This document shows positions 10,756 through 21,474 of a DNA stretch of 64,000 bases, piece by piece (within the stretch, counting starts at the first letter, position 1; each line of letters opens with the position of its first letter). Position numbers and translations under genes: made by a program. The stretch is from Proales similis (lineage: Eukaryota; Rotifera; Eurotatoria; Ploima; Proalidae): contig JAGVRJ010000007.1 in NCBI GenBank assembly GCA_019059635.1, positions 186,001-250,000 on the forward strand, written 5' to 3'. Under the pieces are notes generated by a model. It was not told where the DNA came from. It did not search any database and was given only the letters and a program-made list of their open reading frames with translations.

Positions 10756-12820
10756 ATGAGCCAGGCAGACGGCAACAACAACGAACTGAGAAAATTGGCG
10801 ACCAACATCGTTTACCAGCGCTCTCACGTAGAGCAAACTCAGCGACTGCGAACGTTCGGAAACGAAAGCCAAAGAGGCTGCACAATCTGGTTCACGGGCC
10901 TCTCTTCGTCGGGCAAAACGACGCTTTCGTTCGCGCTCGAAGAGCGTCTGGTCAATGAACGAATCGCCACATACACCCTGGACGGAGACAACATTCGACA
11001 CGGCCTCAACTCGAATCTGGGCTTCAGCGCCGAGGACCGGTCCGAGAACATTAGACGCATCGGTGAAGTGTCCAAGCTGTTCGCCGACTCGGGCATCGTC
11101 TGCCTCAGCTCGTTCATCAGTCCATTCCAAGTTGTAAGTTGCCGATCGCCTTTCTTAGCTCTTCCGTCTCTTTCTAATCGAGTCGCTGGCGGCCAGGATC
11201 GTGACAGAGTTAGGCAAATGCACGCCGAGAAGAATATTCCATACGTTGAAGTGTTTGTCAAGGCGCCGCTCGATTTGTGCGAAGAGCGCGACGTAAAAGG
11301 GCTCTACAAAAAGGCGCGAGCTGGCCTCATCAAGCAGTTCACCGGCATCGATTCAGCCTACGAAGAGCCGAGCAATCCCGAAATTGTGATCGAAACCGAC
11401 AAGCTTAGCATCGAGCAGAGTGTCAACGTCATAGTCGACTATTTAAACGAAAAGGTTGGAAGCGAAGAAAAACAAACTCGAGCGACTGTGCAATCTTCAT
11501 TTCACTCGATAGGGCATTATTCAACAATTCGACCGTGACTTTTCAACTCGCGAGTTGTTTGTGAGAAACGAACAAGAAGCGCACGAGCTTCGAGCCAGAG
11601 CGCAAGCTTACTTCAATCTGGATATCAAATCGGTATTTTGATCGACCAAATATCAAATTGATTGTTCTAATTGAGCTCTTGATTCAACTTGACTTGGCGA
11701 ATAGATCGAGCTCGAATGGCTGCAGGTGTTGAGCGAAGGATGGGCCTATCCCCTGCGGGGATTCATGCATGAAGACGACTATTTGCGCACACTTCATTTC
11801 AACGTGATCAAGCGTGGAAGCCAGGTGTACAATCAATCGGTGCCTATTGTGCTGAGCTGCAACGACCAGCAAAAGGAGGCCATTCAACAAGGAGGCAGCA
11901 CGTCGATTGCTCTCAGCTACGATGGAAAGCTCGTTGCCGTGCTGGATAACATCAGCATTTATGCGCATCGAAAAGAAGAGCGGTGTTCACGCCAGTTCGG
12001 CCTCAACCATCCGGGCCATCCCTATCAGAAGTTCATTCACGAAGAGTGCGGCGACTGGCTGATCGGCGGAGAGCTGACAGTCCTGGAGAGAGTCAAATGG
12101 AATGACGGTCTCGACGAGCATCGTCTCACTCCGAACGAGCTGAGGCAGAAATTCAGGCAAATTGGCGCCGACGCTGTGTTTGCGTTTCAACTGCGCAATC
12201 CCATTCACAACGGCCACGCGCTGCTGATGAAGGACACGCGTGAATTCCTGCTGAAGCAAGGCTACAAAAATCCGGTTCTCTTGCTTCATCCGCTGGGCGG
12301 CTGGACCAAAGACGACGACGCGCCTCTGGCCGTTCGAATCGAACAGCACAAAGCGGTGCTGCGGGACGGCACCTACCTGGACCCCAATTCGACCATCATG
12401 GCCATCTTTCCTTCGCCCATGATGTACGCTGGCCCGACCGAAGTGCAATGGCACGCTAAAACTCGCATGAACGCGGGCGCTAACTTTTACATTGTCGGCC
12501 GTGATCCGGCTGGCATGCCGCATCCGGACAAGAGCAAAGGTGATCTCTACGATCACACTCACGGCGCGCGTGTCTTGCAAATGGCGCCCGGTCTCGAGCA
12601 GTTGCGAATCATTCCGTTTAGAGTTGCTGCCTACAATAAGAGCTTGAAAAAGATGGACTTTTTCGATCCGAAAAACGCTGATAACTTCGACTTTATTTCA
12701 GGAACCAAAATGAGAAAGCTTGCCAGAGAAGGACAACTTCCTCCCGACGGCTTCATGGTGCCAGAAGCGTGGGAAATCCTAGCAAACTACTACAAAGGCC
12801 TTCAGCAGCAAAACAATTAA
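10756..12820 (+). CDS. PAPSS: Bifunctional PAPS synthase (APS kinase + ATP sulfurylase)
   Basis: It makes PAPS, the universal sulfate donor, from ATP and sulfate in two steps. Four exons, all phase 0: 10756-11133, 11197-11454, 11513-11632 and 11705-12820, giving 623 residues (human PAPSS1 is 624). The N-terminal APS kinase has P-loop GLSSSGKTT and the [12 protein letters not shown] and [12 protein letters not shown] motifs. The C-terminal sulfurylase has [13 protein letters not shown] (the HxGH-type nucleotide-binding motif), [23 protein letters not shown] and [13 protein letters not shown]. Fusion with the kinase first is the normal animal arrangement. ATG 10756 is preceded by CAACC, a fair start context. 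The poly(A) signal is at 12959-12964. All expected catalytic motifs are intact. Confidence 0.97.
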
Positions 12821-13173
12821 TTTCCTCAAACACCGCTCACTGTTCACTCTGGCATTTAGAAGTCTAGATTTAGAGGTCGAAAAGATAAACGAGTCTGAAA
12901 AGCTCCTCGGCCACCAGTTAGACAAGTTGTTTCAGTCGTGATTTTGCTTATTTTAGAAAATAAAAAGCCTCTTGCCCGCGTTCAATTGGTCTAAGTAAAC
13001 GGCAAGTCACTCTGTTGCTGCAGATTTTATTCTTGTTTGAAAAAAGAGACACTTATTTGAGGACAAGTGAGAGTAGGTTGGGCTAGGTGGCTAAAATAAA
13101 ACTCTGAAATCAACTGCCTGGTTGCTTGTTTGTCAGATTCTCATGAAACGTTCACTGTCTAGTCAAAGTGTGG
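12821..13173. other. Convergent intergenic region, PAPS synthase and SPATA6
   Basis: It contains the PAPS synthase 3' UTR with AATAAA at 12959-12964 and, on the other strand, a TTTATT at about 13027 that may serve SPATA6. No coding sequence is seen. Confidence 0.5.
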
Positions 13174-15116
13174 TCAGTAAGCGCTGAGGCTTTTCAATTT
13201 GAGGTAGTTGAGCTCCTCTTCGAGATCTCTGAGGTACTCGCGATAGCCAAAGAGCCACGGGTAGTAGCGAGCGTAGCGCCATTCGATATCCCTCGGCGGA
13301 GCGTACCGTCGCCACGATTTATTTCGCGGATAGTTCTAAGCAGCAGCACGGTTTATTTCAAGGTCAACAGGGGGGGCTCAACAGGCAACTAAAACAACTC
13401 ACAGCGTTCTCCTTGTCAAACGACTTGGCGGCCAGTTTGCTCGCTTGGTGCGCCCTCTTGAACGAGTCCTTTCCATATTTGTCGATGAACACCGTTCGTG
13501 CCAGCTCTTCTTTGTCCAGATATTTCGTCTGATTCAGCGAGTCTTTGTTTTTGGAGTTTTGAGAAAAAAAATGCGATTGGCACTTGGCACCCAGAAATCT
13601 ACCTGATCTGGTTGGCGAGAAGACCGCTGACGAGTTTGCCTTTGAATGAATGTAATTGAGTTTAACCGAGCTATTCCGGCCGCATTCACTCTCACTTACA
13701 CTGGTCGATCTGTTGAGTCGATGACGACGACGAGTCTGATGATCGTCGCACACTTCACAGTTGCTCAAGTTGGCTAAATCATACAGCAACATTGTTGAGT
13801 GTGAGAATGAGGGCGGAGTGACGAGCAGCAAGTTACCATCAGTCGCCGGCAACAAGTCGTAGGTGCGGTTAAAGCATGAGGAACTAGCGGTGCGTCTGTT
13901 TGAGTTGTTTAGCTCTTCATTCAGGCTGTAGGGACTAAGCGAACGGCTGACAAGTCTGCTCGGCCTGGGCAAAGAGCTCGCCGACTGAGCGCGCCGATTC
14001 ACAGGGCGACTGTGGCGTTTGATTTGCTTTTTGGTCAGAACGAGACCATCGTGGAGCACGTCGTGCAGCTCGGGCTTCCTGGCGGTCAGCTGCTCGGCCA
14101 CCTTGCGAACCACGAATGGCCTCGAGGCTCGTCGCGATCTCCTTCCTCCCGTCGATGTTGATGGAACGCATTTGATTATGCGAGTCTTCTTCACGCTCTC
14201 GTTCAGCTCGTCGAGCTTGAATCTGACGTTGGGCCGATTGTAGTCGGCTTTTATCGCCGACGAAATTGTGTGGTTTGCAAAACTCTCGTCCTGCCAGTAG
14301 CGACCGTGTCGCATTAAGCTCTTCTTTCGATTCGCTTGTTTCTTCTTGGCCACTGAATGCTCGCCAATTTCGACCATCGGATCGGCAGCGAATCGAGTCT
14401 CTTCTTCTTTCAAGAGCTCCATAGCAGGCGAGAGAGTCTCGTCGATGCGAACTCGCACTGAAAATATCACCTGCGGAGAGATAGCACCCTTTTGCGCGCA
14501 GTGGTTTAGCACGGACACAGTCGACCGATCATTTAGAGCGCATACCGGAAACTGTTTAGACTTTTGCATGAAAAAATCGCGCTGGCCGCTGTTGAAAGAG
14601 GGCCTGAACTCTGCAGTCGGATAGAGAAAATCACGAACGTTCAATTCGAACCAAGCGAGAGCTTGACTGCTCTTTGGCCGACCGAGCTGAATGAGCTCAA
14701 AAAGCACATGAGAGTCGCTCAGCATGCTGATCACATCGAACTCGTCGCGGCAGTATCTGAAAGTCTTTTGAAACGATTTAAGCTTCCTGAATGCTGAAAG
14801 GACGTGGTCTCGTTGAAGCAAACCGATTCTTGCAGGTGCCAGAGCCCAACTAAGCGGGTAGAATTACCTTTTCAAAGACCAGATGATCGCTGAGCTTCAA
14901 CGGAAACTGGGGCGGAGCGAGCCGTGTGCGTCTCTGCTGGCCAAGCATGCAGATGTTGAGGAAGAGGTCGCCTTTCTCCGCCAGACGTACTCCGGGCGAA
15001 GTAACCTTCGATAATGGATCAGAAGAGCATACAAAGGTCTAGGTCACAGGGCCGGTTACCTCTTGGAGCATCAGCTGAACTACGCATTTAAACGCTCTTG
15101 GTGGCATTCGATCCAT
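13174..15116 (-). CDS. SPATA6: Spermatogenesis-associated protein 6 homologue
   Basis: Exons 15060-15116, 14868-15005, 13403-14782 and 13174-13335 join in phase 0 to give about 578 residues. The N-terminal C2-like SPATA6 domain is recognisable: FKCVVQLMLQEVTSPGVRL, then GDLFLNICMLGQ, FPLKLSDHLVFEK, VLFELIQLG, LAWFELNVRDFLYP and FSVRVRIDETLSP. These match the SPATA6 signature of a chordate testis protein needed for the sperm head-tail connecting piece. The long middle region (about residues 180-520) is Ser/Arg-rich and looks disordered. The C-terminus WRYARYYPWLFGYREYLRDL is aromatic-rich and ends in a short coiled-coil stretch. The acceptor of exon 3 is inferred from frame (before CTTAAATCG) and could differ. 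With DNAL4 it points to flagellated sperm or cilia. Confidence 0.82.
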
Positions 15117-15899
15117 GACGATCCAACCTATCTTGTGCGTCCGATTCTAGTCTACTCGGCTTTCAAACACAGAAATCTGCAACAATAACAAATATATCAC
15201 GCCGGAGTCGAAATTGAATTGAATGCGCATTGCGTCACTACTAGAGCGATTTCGACCTAGAGGGCTCATTCAGAAAAGTGAGCCTCTACAACCGGCAGCG
15301 TAGCGACACGATTCTCAAATTATGACGAAATTATTTTGCCAATGGCTCTTAATTTCAAAGTGGAGAAAATTAGGCTAATATTGAATGCGGCTTCTCATTC
15401 CATTGTGGTTTGATGTTGCCATGGCAACTCGGCTCTCCAACCAAAGCCATCTAACCTTCTCATCTCCCTCCCTTCTCTCCTCTTCTCTTTTCTTGTTTTC
15501 TGTTTCTTTGCCTGACCGCCAACTTCATCACCATCATCATCATCCAATTAAAATCTGACTAGTGCCGACTACAAGGCGTCGCGGCCATCACAGCCGAGTG
15601 GGTTAAGTAAACAGTTTAAGTAAACATGACTGACTTGTTTCGACTGGCCGAAATGTGTAGACGAGCCGATCTGGCCGGTTGTAGGGAAATTTTCTGCAGC
15701 GACCGACAAGTTCAACAAGCGAAATGTCTTCTCTTCCCTTCTGATCGCACCCAAAAAGGCGGCTACTTTAGAGACAAATGATAGAGCCCACACGCAAGAC
15801 TGCCTAAAAAAGAGGCGAGTTTTTATTCGTCAAAAACAGTAGACAGTCGCCCAGCGCTCTATTCGTTCGATGTGGTCAACAATTGTCTGATTTTCTTGT
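15117..15899. other. Intergenic region between two minus-strand genes
   Basis: It holds the SPATA6 upstream region, with a TCATCATCATCATC run near 15527-15545 and pyrimidine-rich stretches, plus the 3' UTR of the PAN-domain gene (TTTATT at about 15821-15826). A 74-codon minus-strand frame at 15569-15793 has no splice or homology support and is not called. Confidence 0.45.
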
Positions 15900-18800
15900 T
15901 CAGGCCGCATATTTGCTCTTGAAGAAATAAATGCTTCCGACAAAGCCTGCCAGGACGCTCAGAATGGCAAACGTGATTGACAGTCCAATCATGACCCCTT
16001 TTTAGATTTGAAAGGCAGTTGTTTGCTTTATTGGCAGTAGCGGTGCCTTACCTTCGGAGCTGTCGCCGGTAGCAGTTCTGAAATTAACTGCTCGATTTGT
16101 CGAGTAGAAATAATCGCCTTAATCCGTCGAATTGAAAGATTAAAACCAACAAGAAAATAGATGAGCAAATGTCTACGTACGTCTGTAATGGCCACAAAAG
16201 TCTTTGGGCGCGTCCGAAATGCCGACCGGCTTTGTCGTTTGGCCGCTATTGATCATGCATGTTCTGGTTGACGGACAATAGTCGAAACTGAGACAGTCTA
16301 TGCCTTGTCCGGTCACGCAGGACAAACTGCAAAGCGCGAGCGACGAATCTGCTTCGATCAGCTCGGCGTCCAAAGCCAACTCGTCTTGGCCTATATAAGT
16401 AAAGTCCGACAAATAGTCGCCTAAGGCCGTATCGAATTGAAGCTGGCTTGCACTTTTAAATTCGTCTCTTCACCTACGAGAGTAAAAGTCGCAGACTTGC
16501 TGGCCGTCTGATTCGGTCGGCTGGCTGCTCGGATCGATGATGTGGTGTTCGCTCAGGGCGCACAGGTTTTGGTTTTGGCAAAAGTGAAATGATCGACAAT
16601 GAATTCCGGTCTCGTCGTCGCACTTTTTGCCACAAGCTTCTGGCGAGCTCACACTCTCGTATCGCAGGTCGTTCTTTCCAACCCTCGTCTTTGATCTAAA
16701 TCGAATGTAGTGACTCAGCTGCTCCTCTATTTGTCGAATAGAAAATTGTTTAGTTCACAATAGTTGAAAGTCACAAAGACCTTCTGTTTGGCCGATCGCT
16801 TACTTGCGTAAATGTCGCAGAAATCGGCGCCGACATAGGCGCTCGAGTCTTCGACTGACGGTGCCGTTTTTGAACTGAGTCGACAATCGCCGCTCACAAA
16901 GCAAAAGTCAAACGAGAGACACTCATCTCCGATCTGATCTCGACATTTCTGTGCGCAATCGTCCACGCTTATGCCGCTGAAGCTCGAGTCTATCGAGCTG
17001 GCAAGTTGATTTTTGGGCAGCGCCAGCTTGAATCCGTTCAGTGCTCCCGCTGTGGCAGCCAATTTAGAAAAAAAAAACGCTGGAAAAATCGCAGCGAGAC
17101 TGATTTACTTAGTCCGAATCGATCGAATATTGGATTCTGATTTATCGCGTTGGCCACAAGTTGTCTGTTGGAGCCGAGCGACTCGCTGAATAAATCGAGC
17201 TTTATTTGGGCTAAAGCGACCAGACGTTGGATGAAAAAGAAGAGCTCATCGGCCTCTCGCGAATATTTTGGCTTGTCGACGTTCCCTTGATTGAAATGAG
17301 ATCAGCTGAGTCAAGTGAGTTTCTCGCCTTCTTAAGGTCATATTTACTCGAGTAGTGGTCAAACACAACCGAGTTCGGGTTGTGCGATGAGTTGGTGAAA
17401 TGCTTGTCGTTGTAATAGCAGACTATTCACGCAAAGAGAGTTGATCATCAGTCACTTCTTTGAGTTCTCTAACACTTTTACCTTTGCTGTATCGACTGTA
17501 GTCAAAACTGAGGCAGTTTAGGTCGTTCAAGCAGATTCGCGCGCAAAGTTCAATCGAAGTGACATTTTCAGTTCGATTGTACGGTTTCACTACAATGAAC
17601 AGTGAGCCGATGAATTTGAACAAGGCTGCAATTTTAAAGGTTTTTTTGTTTAGTCTTCTTTAGACTCGCTTTCGGTCTGAGAATCTTTTACTTAGCGGCG
17701 GCGGATTGGGCACAATGCTCAGACGAGTGTAGAGATTGCCGTCGTTGCTCACACTTATCTTGAGGCGGTCTTAGTCGAATTAATCGAGACAAACTCATCA
17801 AGTCGACGGTTTACCTGAGGCTTGCTGAAGCGCAAGATCGACTCTTGTGTGTATTGCGCAAGAGACGAGCGGACCAGTTCGCTGAGGCCACTTTGGTATT
17901 TAAGATCTTGATCGGTCAGAATGCCTTAAGATTGTTGACTTAAGAAGAGGCCCGAGAAGCTGATGATTATCAAGGCCAAACCTTTGTAGGGGAAGACCAA
18001 GTTGAACTCGACCAGCTCGTTTGTTTTGAAGCATTGGCTCACGTCAAAGTCGTCGATCGAAGGAATTAGAGTTTTAAAGTTGTAAAAGTTTGAATAAGAG
18101 CTCAGCTCTTGCTATTGGCCACAAGTGGAGATTTGCAAATCAGAAAGCAAGCGGTTGGCGACTAACCTTGTCCGATTTGACGTAGAGACTGACCGGAGTG
18201 AGTGTGAGCTGTCCGTTCTCGTCCACAAACACCAAGTCGGTCTTTGACATAAATGAGTAGACGTTCAAATGATGGTGAAAGAGACCAGATTGAACTCACA
18301 TCAGAAAAGGTGTACTCGAATACGTTCTGACTCTGTTTGGAAATGAATCGCAGCGAGCTGATGCCGTTGCTCTCCTGGAAGCCGGTGAACACGTAGTCGG
18401 CATCCGGATTGTAAAAGCTCTCACTCGACTGCAGCTGATAGATGAAATCGAGCGGCGCACTGTAGTCCTGGTAGGTCTGATTGAATATGTCGGGCAGCAG
18501 AGGCCGGATTGTGCAGTTTCCCAATCGAATGTTTCGAACGTATTCAACGCCCACGGTGTAGTCGTCGACAAACAGCAGCGTGTCAAGTTGGTACTCAGTG
18601 ACCGGCTGCGCGTGGCGGTTCTTAACCTCGAAGCGAATGAAATCGCCCGTGACCATCACGTCCTTTGCATTTGTTAATCATCTGGCGACCGGTGGTAATT
18701 GCGAAACTGGCCGTTTACCTTGAGATATTGAATGCCGTCGCCGCTGCTGATTATCTCCTGACTGTAGCCGAACACGTTCTCGACCAGCGGAATTTCCACG

Positions 18801-19876
18801 GTCCTTTTCTGTCCGTTGCACCACACTCCGGACGGAAGCTGTGCGAATGTGTCAATAGATTGAGGCCAGCTTGACAATAGAGACCGAATTGAACAGACCT
18901 GAAACACAGAGCGGTCGTGGACTTGCGGCTGGAAATCGTAATAGTCGATGACAGTCTTAAAGTCAATCAGGCCAGTGTCCTCGGGTCCGGCGCGTTGGCC
19001 TTGAAATTCGGCTCTAACTAAGACACGCTGGAAATCGGGATTCGCCACATTCATTTGAAATTCTTTAACTTTTGTTTTGAAGCGACAAGTCAAGATTGAG
19101 CTTGCCCAAAGCGAGCGAGTTAAAGGCTACCTGAAAAGTAGAAATTGGCCAAATAGGTCGACTCGAATACGTTGTCGGTGAGACAGCTTTTGTAAGTGTT
19201 GCATGGAATGCCTCGAACTTCCCTTGCTCCGTCATAGACCTAGCAGGTCGAAGTGTGAAATGAGCTCAGTGAAATGACGAGGCCAGGCGTCTTACTTGAG
19301 GGTGGAATTTGAAAATACGCTCTGGCACGTCGGGAAAAAGCGTATTGTTTATGGATGTGAAGCCGAACAAATAATTGAACTGATTCGACTCGCTGAGGGA
19401 GAAGGCGTTGCATTCTGTTTGAACTTGAGGTCGTCCGAACGGAGGCGGAACGTTCATGTACGAATCTTTGGGAATATTTGCTTGGAAACGAAGCATTAGC
19501 CAATGAGTTTTTGCACTTTCAAGGCCACAGTATACCTCTAATTTCGTACACCTCGTTGGTATCGTAGTTGAATATGAGCTTGTAGAATTGATTGAACTCA
19601 TAGCTAACCAAGGCGGCTCGTTTAAGCGCAAAGTCATAGTAGAGATAGAGCTCTTGAGTTCGGCTTTCGCTCACCAGGTTCACTTCGGCTCGGACTGAAA
19701 ACTGATTCGGAAATGAAGGGACAGGATCTTTTCAAATTGGCGCTTAGATCTCGGTCCAATGTTCGAACCTTGGCTGACTTTGACTTACCATTTCCAAGGT
19801 TGATCGGAAGTTGCGTACAGTACTGTGCGCTCGCAATGGCTATTAGAGAGGCCAAGAGAATGATTTTCGTCGCCAT
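15900..19876 (-). CDS. Large type I membrane protein with LolA-like and PAN/apple domains
   Basis: A many-exon gene starting at ATG 19876 with signal peptide MATKIILLASLIAIASAQ and ending at 15900-15902. The last exon encodes a membrane helix (MIGLSITFAILSVLAGFVGS, about 15920-15990) and a tiny cytoplasmic tail. The N-terminal half has modules with YLYYDFALKRAALVSY and YKLIFNYDTNEVYEI, then VIDYYDFQPQ and LPSGVWCNGQ. They resemble the animal LolA-like domains found in uncharacterised invertebrate membrane proteins; that identification is from memory of the motif and is tentative. The C-terminal half has four PAN/apple-type modules (about 17423-17623, 16790-17062, 16470-16690 and 16173-16412), each with paired cysteines, for example CAQKCRDQ..CLSFDFC and CSLSCVTGQG..CLSFDYC. 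It is probably a cell-surface binding protein; ligand unknown. Internal exon limits are only approximate. Confidence 0.72.
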
Positions 19877-20140
19877 TTTCTGACTTTGTGTCTTTCTCTT
19901 TATTAGTAATAAACAGTTTTGGCCAACTTAAGGGAACGGTCTCCAAAGCTCACATGACAGCAGTTTATCAGTTGATACTGAATATTGTGCCCTTTTATCT
20001 CATTAGTTTAATTCTTAAGGCAAATGACGACAAAATGTCGAGTTGATTTTGCTGTGCGATGCAAGCAAGACGAATTGCAAGCAGCGTTTGCTCATGCTTC
20101 TCTCTTTTTTAAAGCACTTGTTGGGTAAACTTTGAGCACG

Positions 20141-20311
20141 ATGCCCCGCGGCTATTTTACACTCGGACGCCTAAGGCCGATGGACGTGTTTGTGTTTGTG
20201 GGCGTCAATATTCTTGTCGGTGTCTACGTATGGAGGCCTTACATCAAAGATATGGAAAGGAAGCGTGTCAAACAAGAAGAGTCGAATAGCCCGACAGAAA
20301 AGCAAGAATGA
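20141..20311 (+). CDS. 56-residue single-pass membrane microprotein, PIGBOS1-like
   Basis: A short intact frame starting MPRGYFTLGRL, with a hydrophobic segment MDVFVFVGVNILVGVYVW (about residues 14-31), the motif RPYIKDMERKRVK and an acidic/polar tail ending EKQE. Topology, length and the GVYVxxPY pattern recall PIGBOS1 (an outer mitochondrial membrane microprotein with GGVYIFQPVF and a charged tail), but the resemblance is short and unproven. It lies 110 bp upstream of EMG1 on the same strand, and an AATAAA (20407-20412) sits between the two. Support for coding is the compact fit between neighbouring genes, a clear hydrophobic segment followed by positive charge, and a plausible start. Confidence 0.6.
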   Translation: MPRGYFTLGRLRPMDVFVFVGVNILVGVYVWRPYIKDMERKRVKQEESNSPTEKQE

Positions 20312-20406
20312 AAGCCCATAAGATTTGAGAAAGAAAATGATGTTTTATTTATTCACTTTGTCTATTGAATGTGCACATTGACGCTGTTGTCTCATATATA
20401 TGTTCA

Positions 20407-20412
20407 AATAAA
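20407..20412 (+). promoter_or_regulatory. Poly(A) signal immediately upstream of EMG1 start
   Basis: AATAAA lies 10 bp before the EMG1 ATG, so normal cleavage 10-30 nt downstream would fall at or inside the EMG1 coding start. It probably serves the microprotein gene at 20141-20311. Confidence 0.55.
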
Positions 20413-20421
20413 ATTAATTAG

Positions 20422-21210
20422 ATGAAGAAGAAATCACAGGCGAGAGACGAGGAGCAGGAGTTGAATTCAAAGCGGGCAAGAACCGACTCAGGCGGAGAGG
20501 AGAATGAAACTCAGGATCCGATAACAAGCACGCTTCAGGTGCAAAAAGAGATCGGAAAGCTGGCCAAGTTCTCGAAGCGCGACGGCAAAAGACTGATTGT
20601 GGTGCTTGAGAACGCCAATCTGGAGACAATCAAGGTCGGACAGAACTACGAGCTGCTCAACTGCGATCGACACAAGCAGCAGATAATTCGCTTTAAAAAA
20701 GACCCATCGGAATGCCGCCCGGACATTTTGCATCAGTGTCTGCTCATGCTTTTCGACAGTCCCCTGAATCGCGCCAATCTGCTTCAGGTCTACGTGCACA
20801 CACTCAAGGGCGTGCTGATCGAAATAAATCCGCAGACACGCATACCGCGCACGTTCGATCGCTTCTGTGGCCTGATGGTTCAACTGCTGCACAAGCTCAG
20901 CATCAGAGCGGCCGACACGTCGCAGAAATTGATGAAAATCATTAAAAATCCAGTTAAAGACCACTTGCCTGCCGGCTGCGTAAAAGTGTGCGCCTCTTTT
21001 CACGCCCCGAACGTAACACACGTGGACGAGTTCGCCAAGTCAACGCCCTCAGACGAGCCGGTGGTGGTCGTGATCGGAGCGATGGCCAAAGGCTCGGTCG
21101 ACTGCGACTTTACCGATCGATTTGTGTCTATTTCAAACTACCCACTGTCGGCTGCTATAACTTGTTCAAAGTTTTGCTCGGCATTCGAAGACAAATGGAA
21201 TGTTCTCTGA
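20422..21210 (+). CDS. EMG1: rRNA small subunit pseudouridine N1-methyltransferase NEP1/EMG1
   Basis: A single-exon gene for 262 residues. EMG1 is a SPOUT-class enzyme that methylates a hypermodified pseudouridine of 18S rRNA and is a component of the SSU processome in the nucleolus. Family motifs: LIVVLENANLETIK near the start of the domain, RPDILHQCLLMLFDSPLN, GVLIEINPQTRIPRTFDRF, then VVIGAMAKGSVDCDF (the knotted SAM-binding loop) and ISNYPLSAAITCSKFC at the C-terminus. The N-terminal 40 residues are charged and low in complexity, as in other NEP1 proteins. The ATG is directly preceded by ATTAATTAG, a possible splice or trans-splice acceptor. The poly(A) signal AATAAA (21210-21215) overlaps the last base of the TGA stop. 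Confidence 0.97.
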   Translation: MKKKSQARDEEQELNSKRARTDSGGEENETQDPITSTLQVQKEIGKLAKFSKRDGKRLIVVLENANLETIKVGQNYELLNCDRHKQQIIRFKKDPSECRPDILHQCLLMLFDSPLNRANLLQVYVHTLKGVLIEINPQTRIPRTFDRFCGLMVQLLHKLSIRAADTSQKLMKIIKNPVKDHLPAGCVKVCASFHAPNVTHVDEFAKSTPSDEPVVVVIGAMAKGSVDCDFTDRFVSISNYPLSAAITCSKFCSAFEDKWNVL

Positions 21211-21474
21211 ATAAATAATCTCAGCATCAGCATTTTGTCTAGTCAAGTCACATTTTAGGCTGCCTTTGCTTAATCAGGTGGACGTGGGACGAGCAAATGA
21301 GCAGCGAACCAAATGTAATCGAGTTTTGCATTTTAGGTTTAAATTTGCCATCGAAAAGCATGACGAACAGAAAGATATTGAATGCGAACGCCGTCCAAAT
21401 TGAGCCGTACTTGCAATTCGGCATAATTTTGACGAAACGAGCCAGCAATTTAGAAGAAGACAGACGAAGAGAAA

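Noticed and set aside
13364-15116. SPATA6 considered as two separate genes because of the very long middle exon
   Set aside because: All four exons join in phase 0 and the N-terminal SPATA6 domain spans the exon 1-3 junctions, so one gene is the simplest reading.
15569-15793. 74-codon minus-strand frame between SPATA6 and the PAN-domain gene
   Set aside because: No signal peptide, domain or splice support; it lies in a likely 3' UTR or promoter region.
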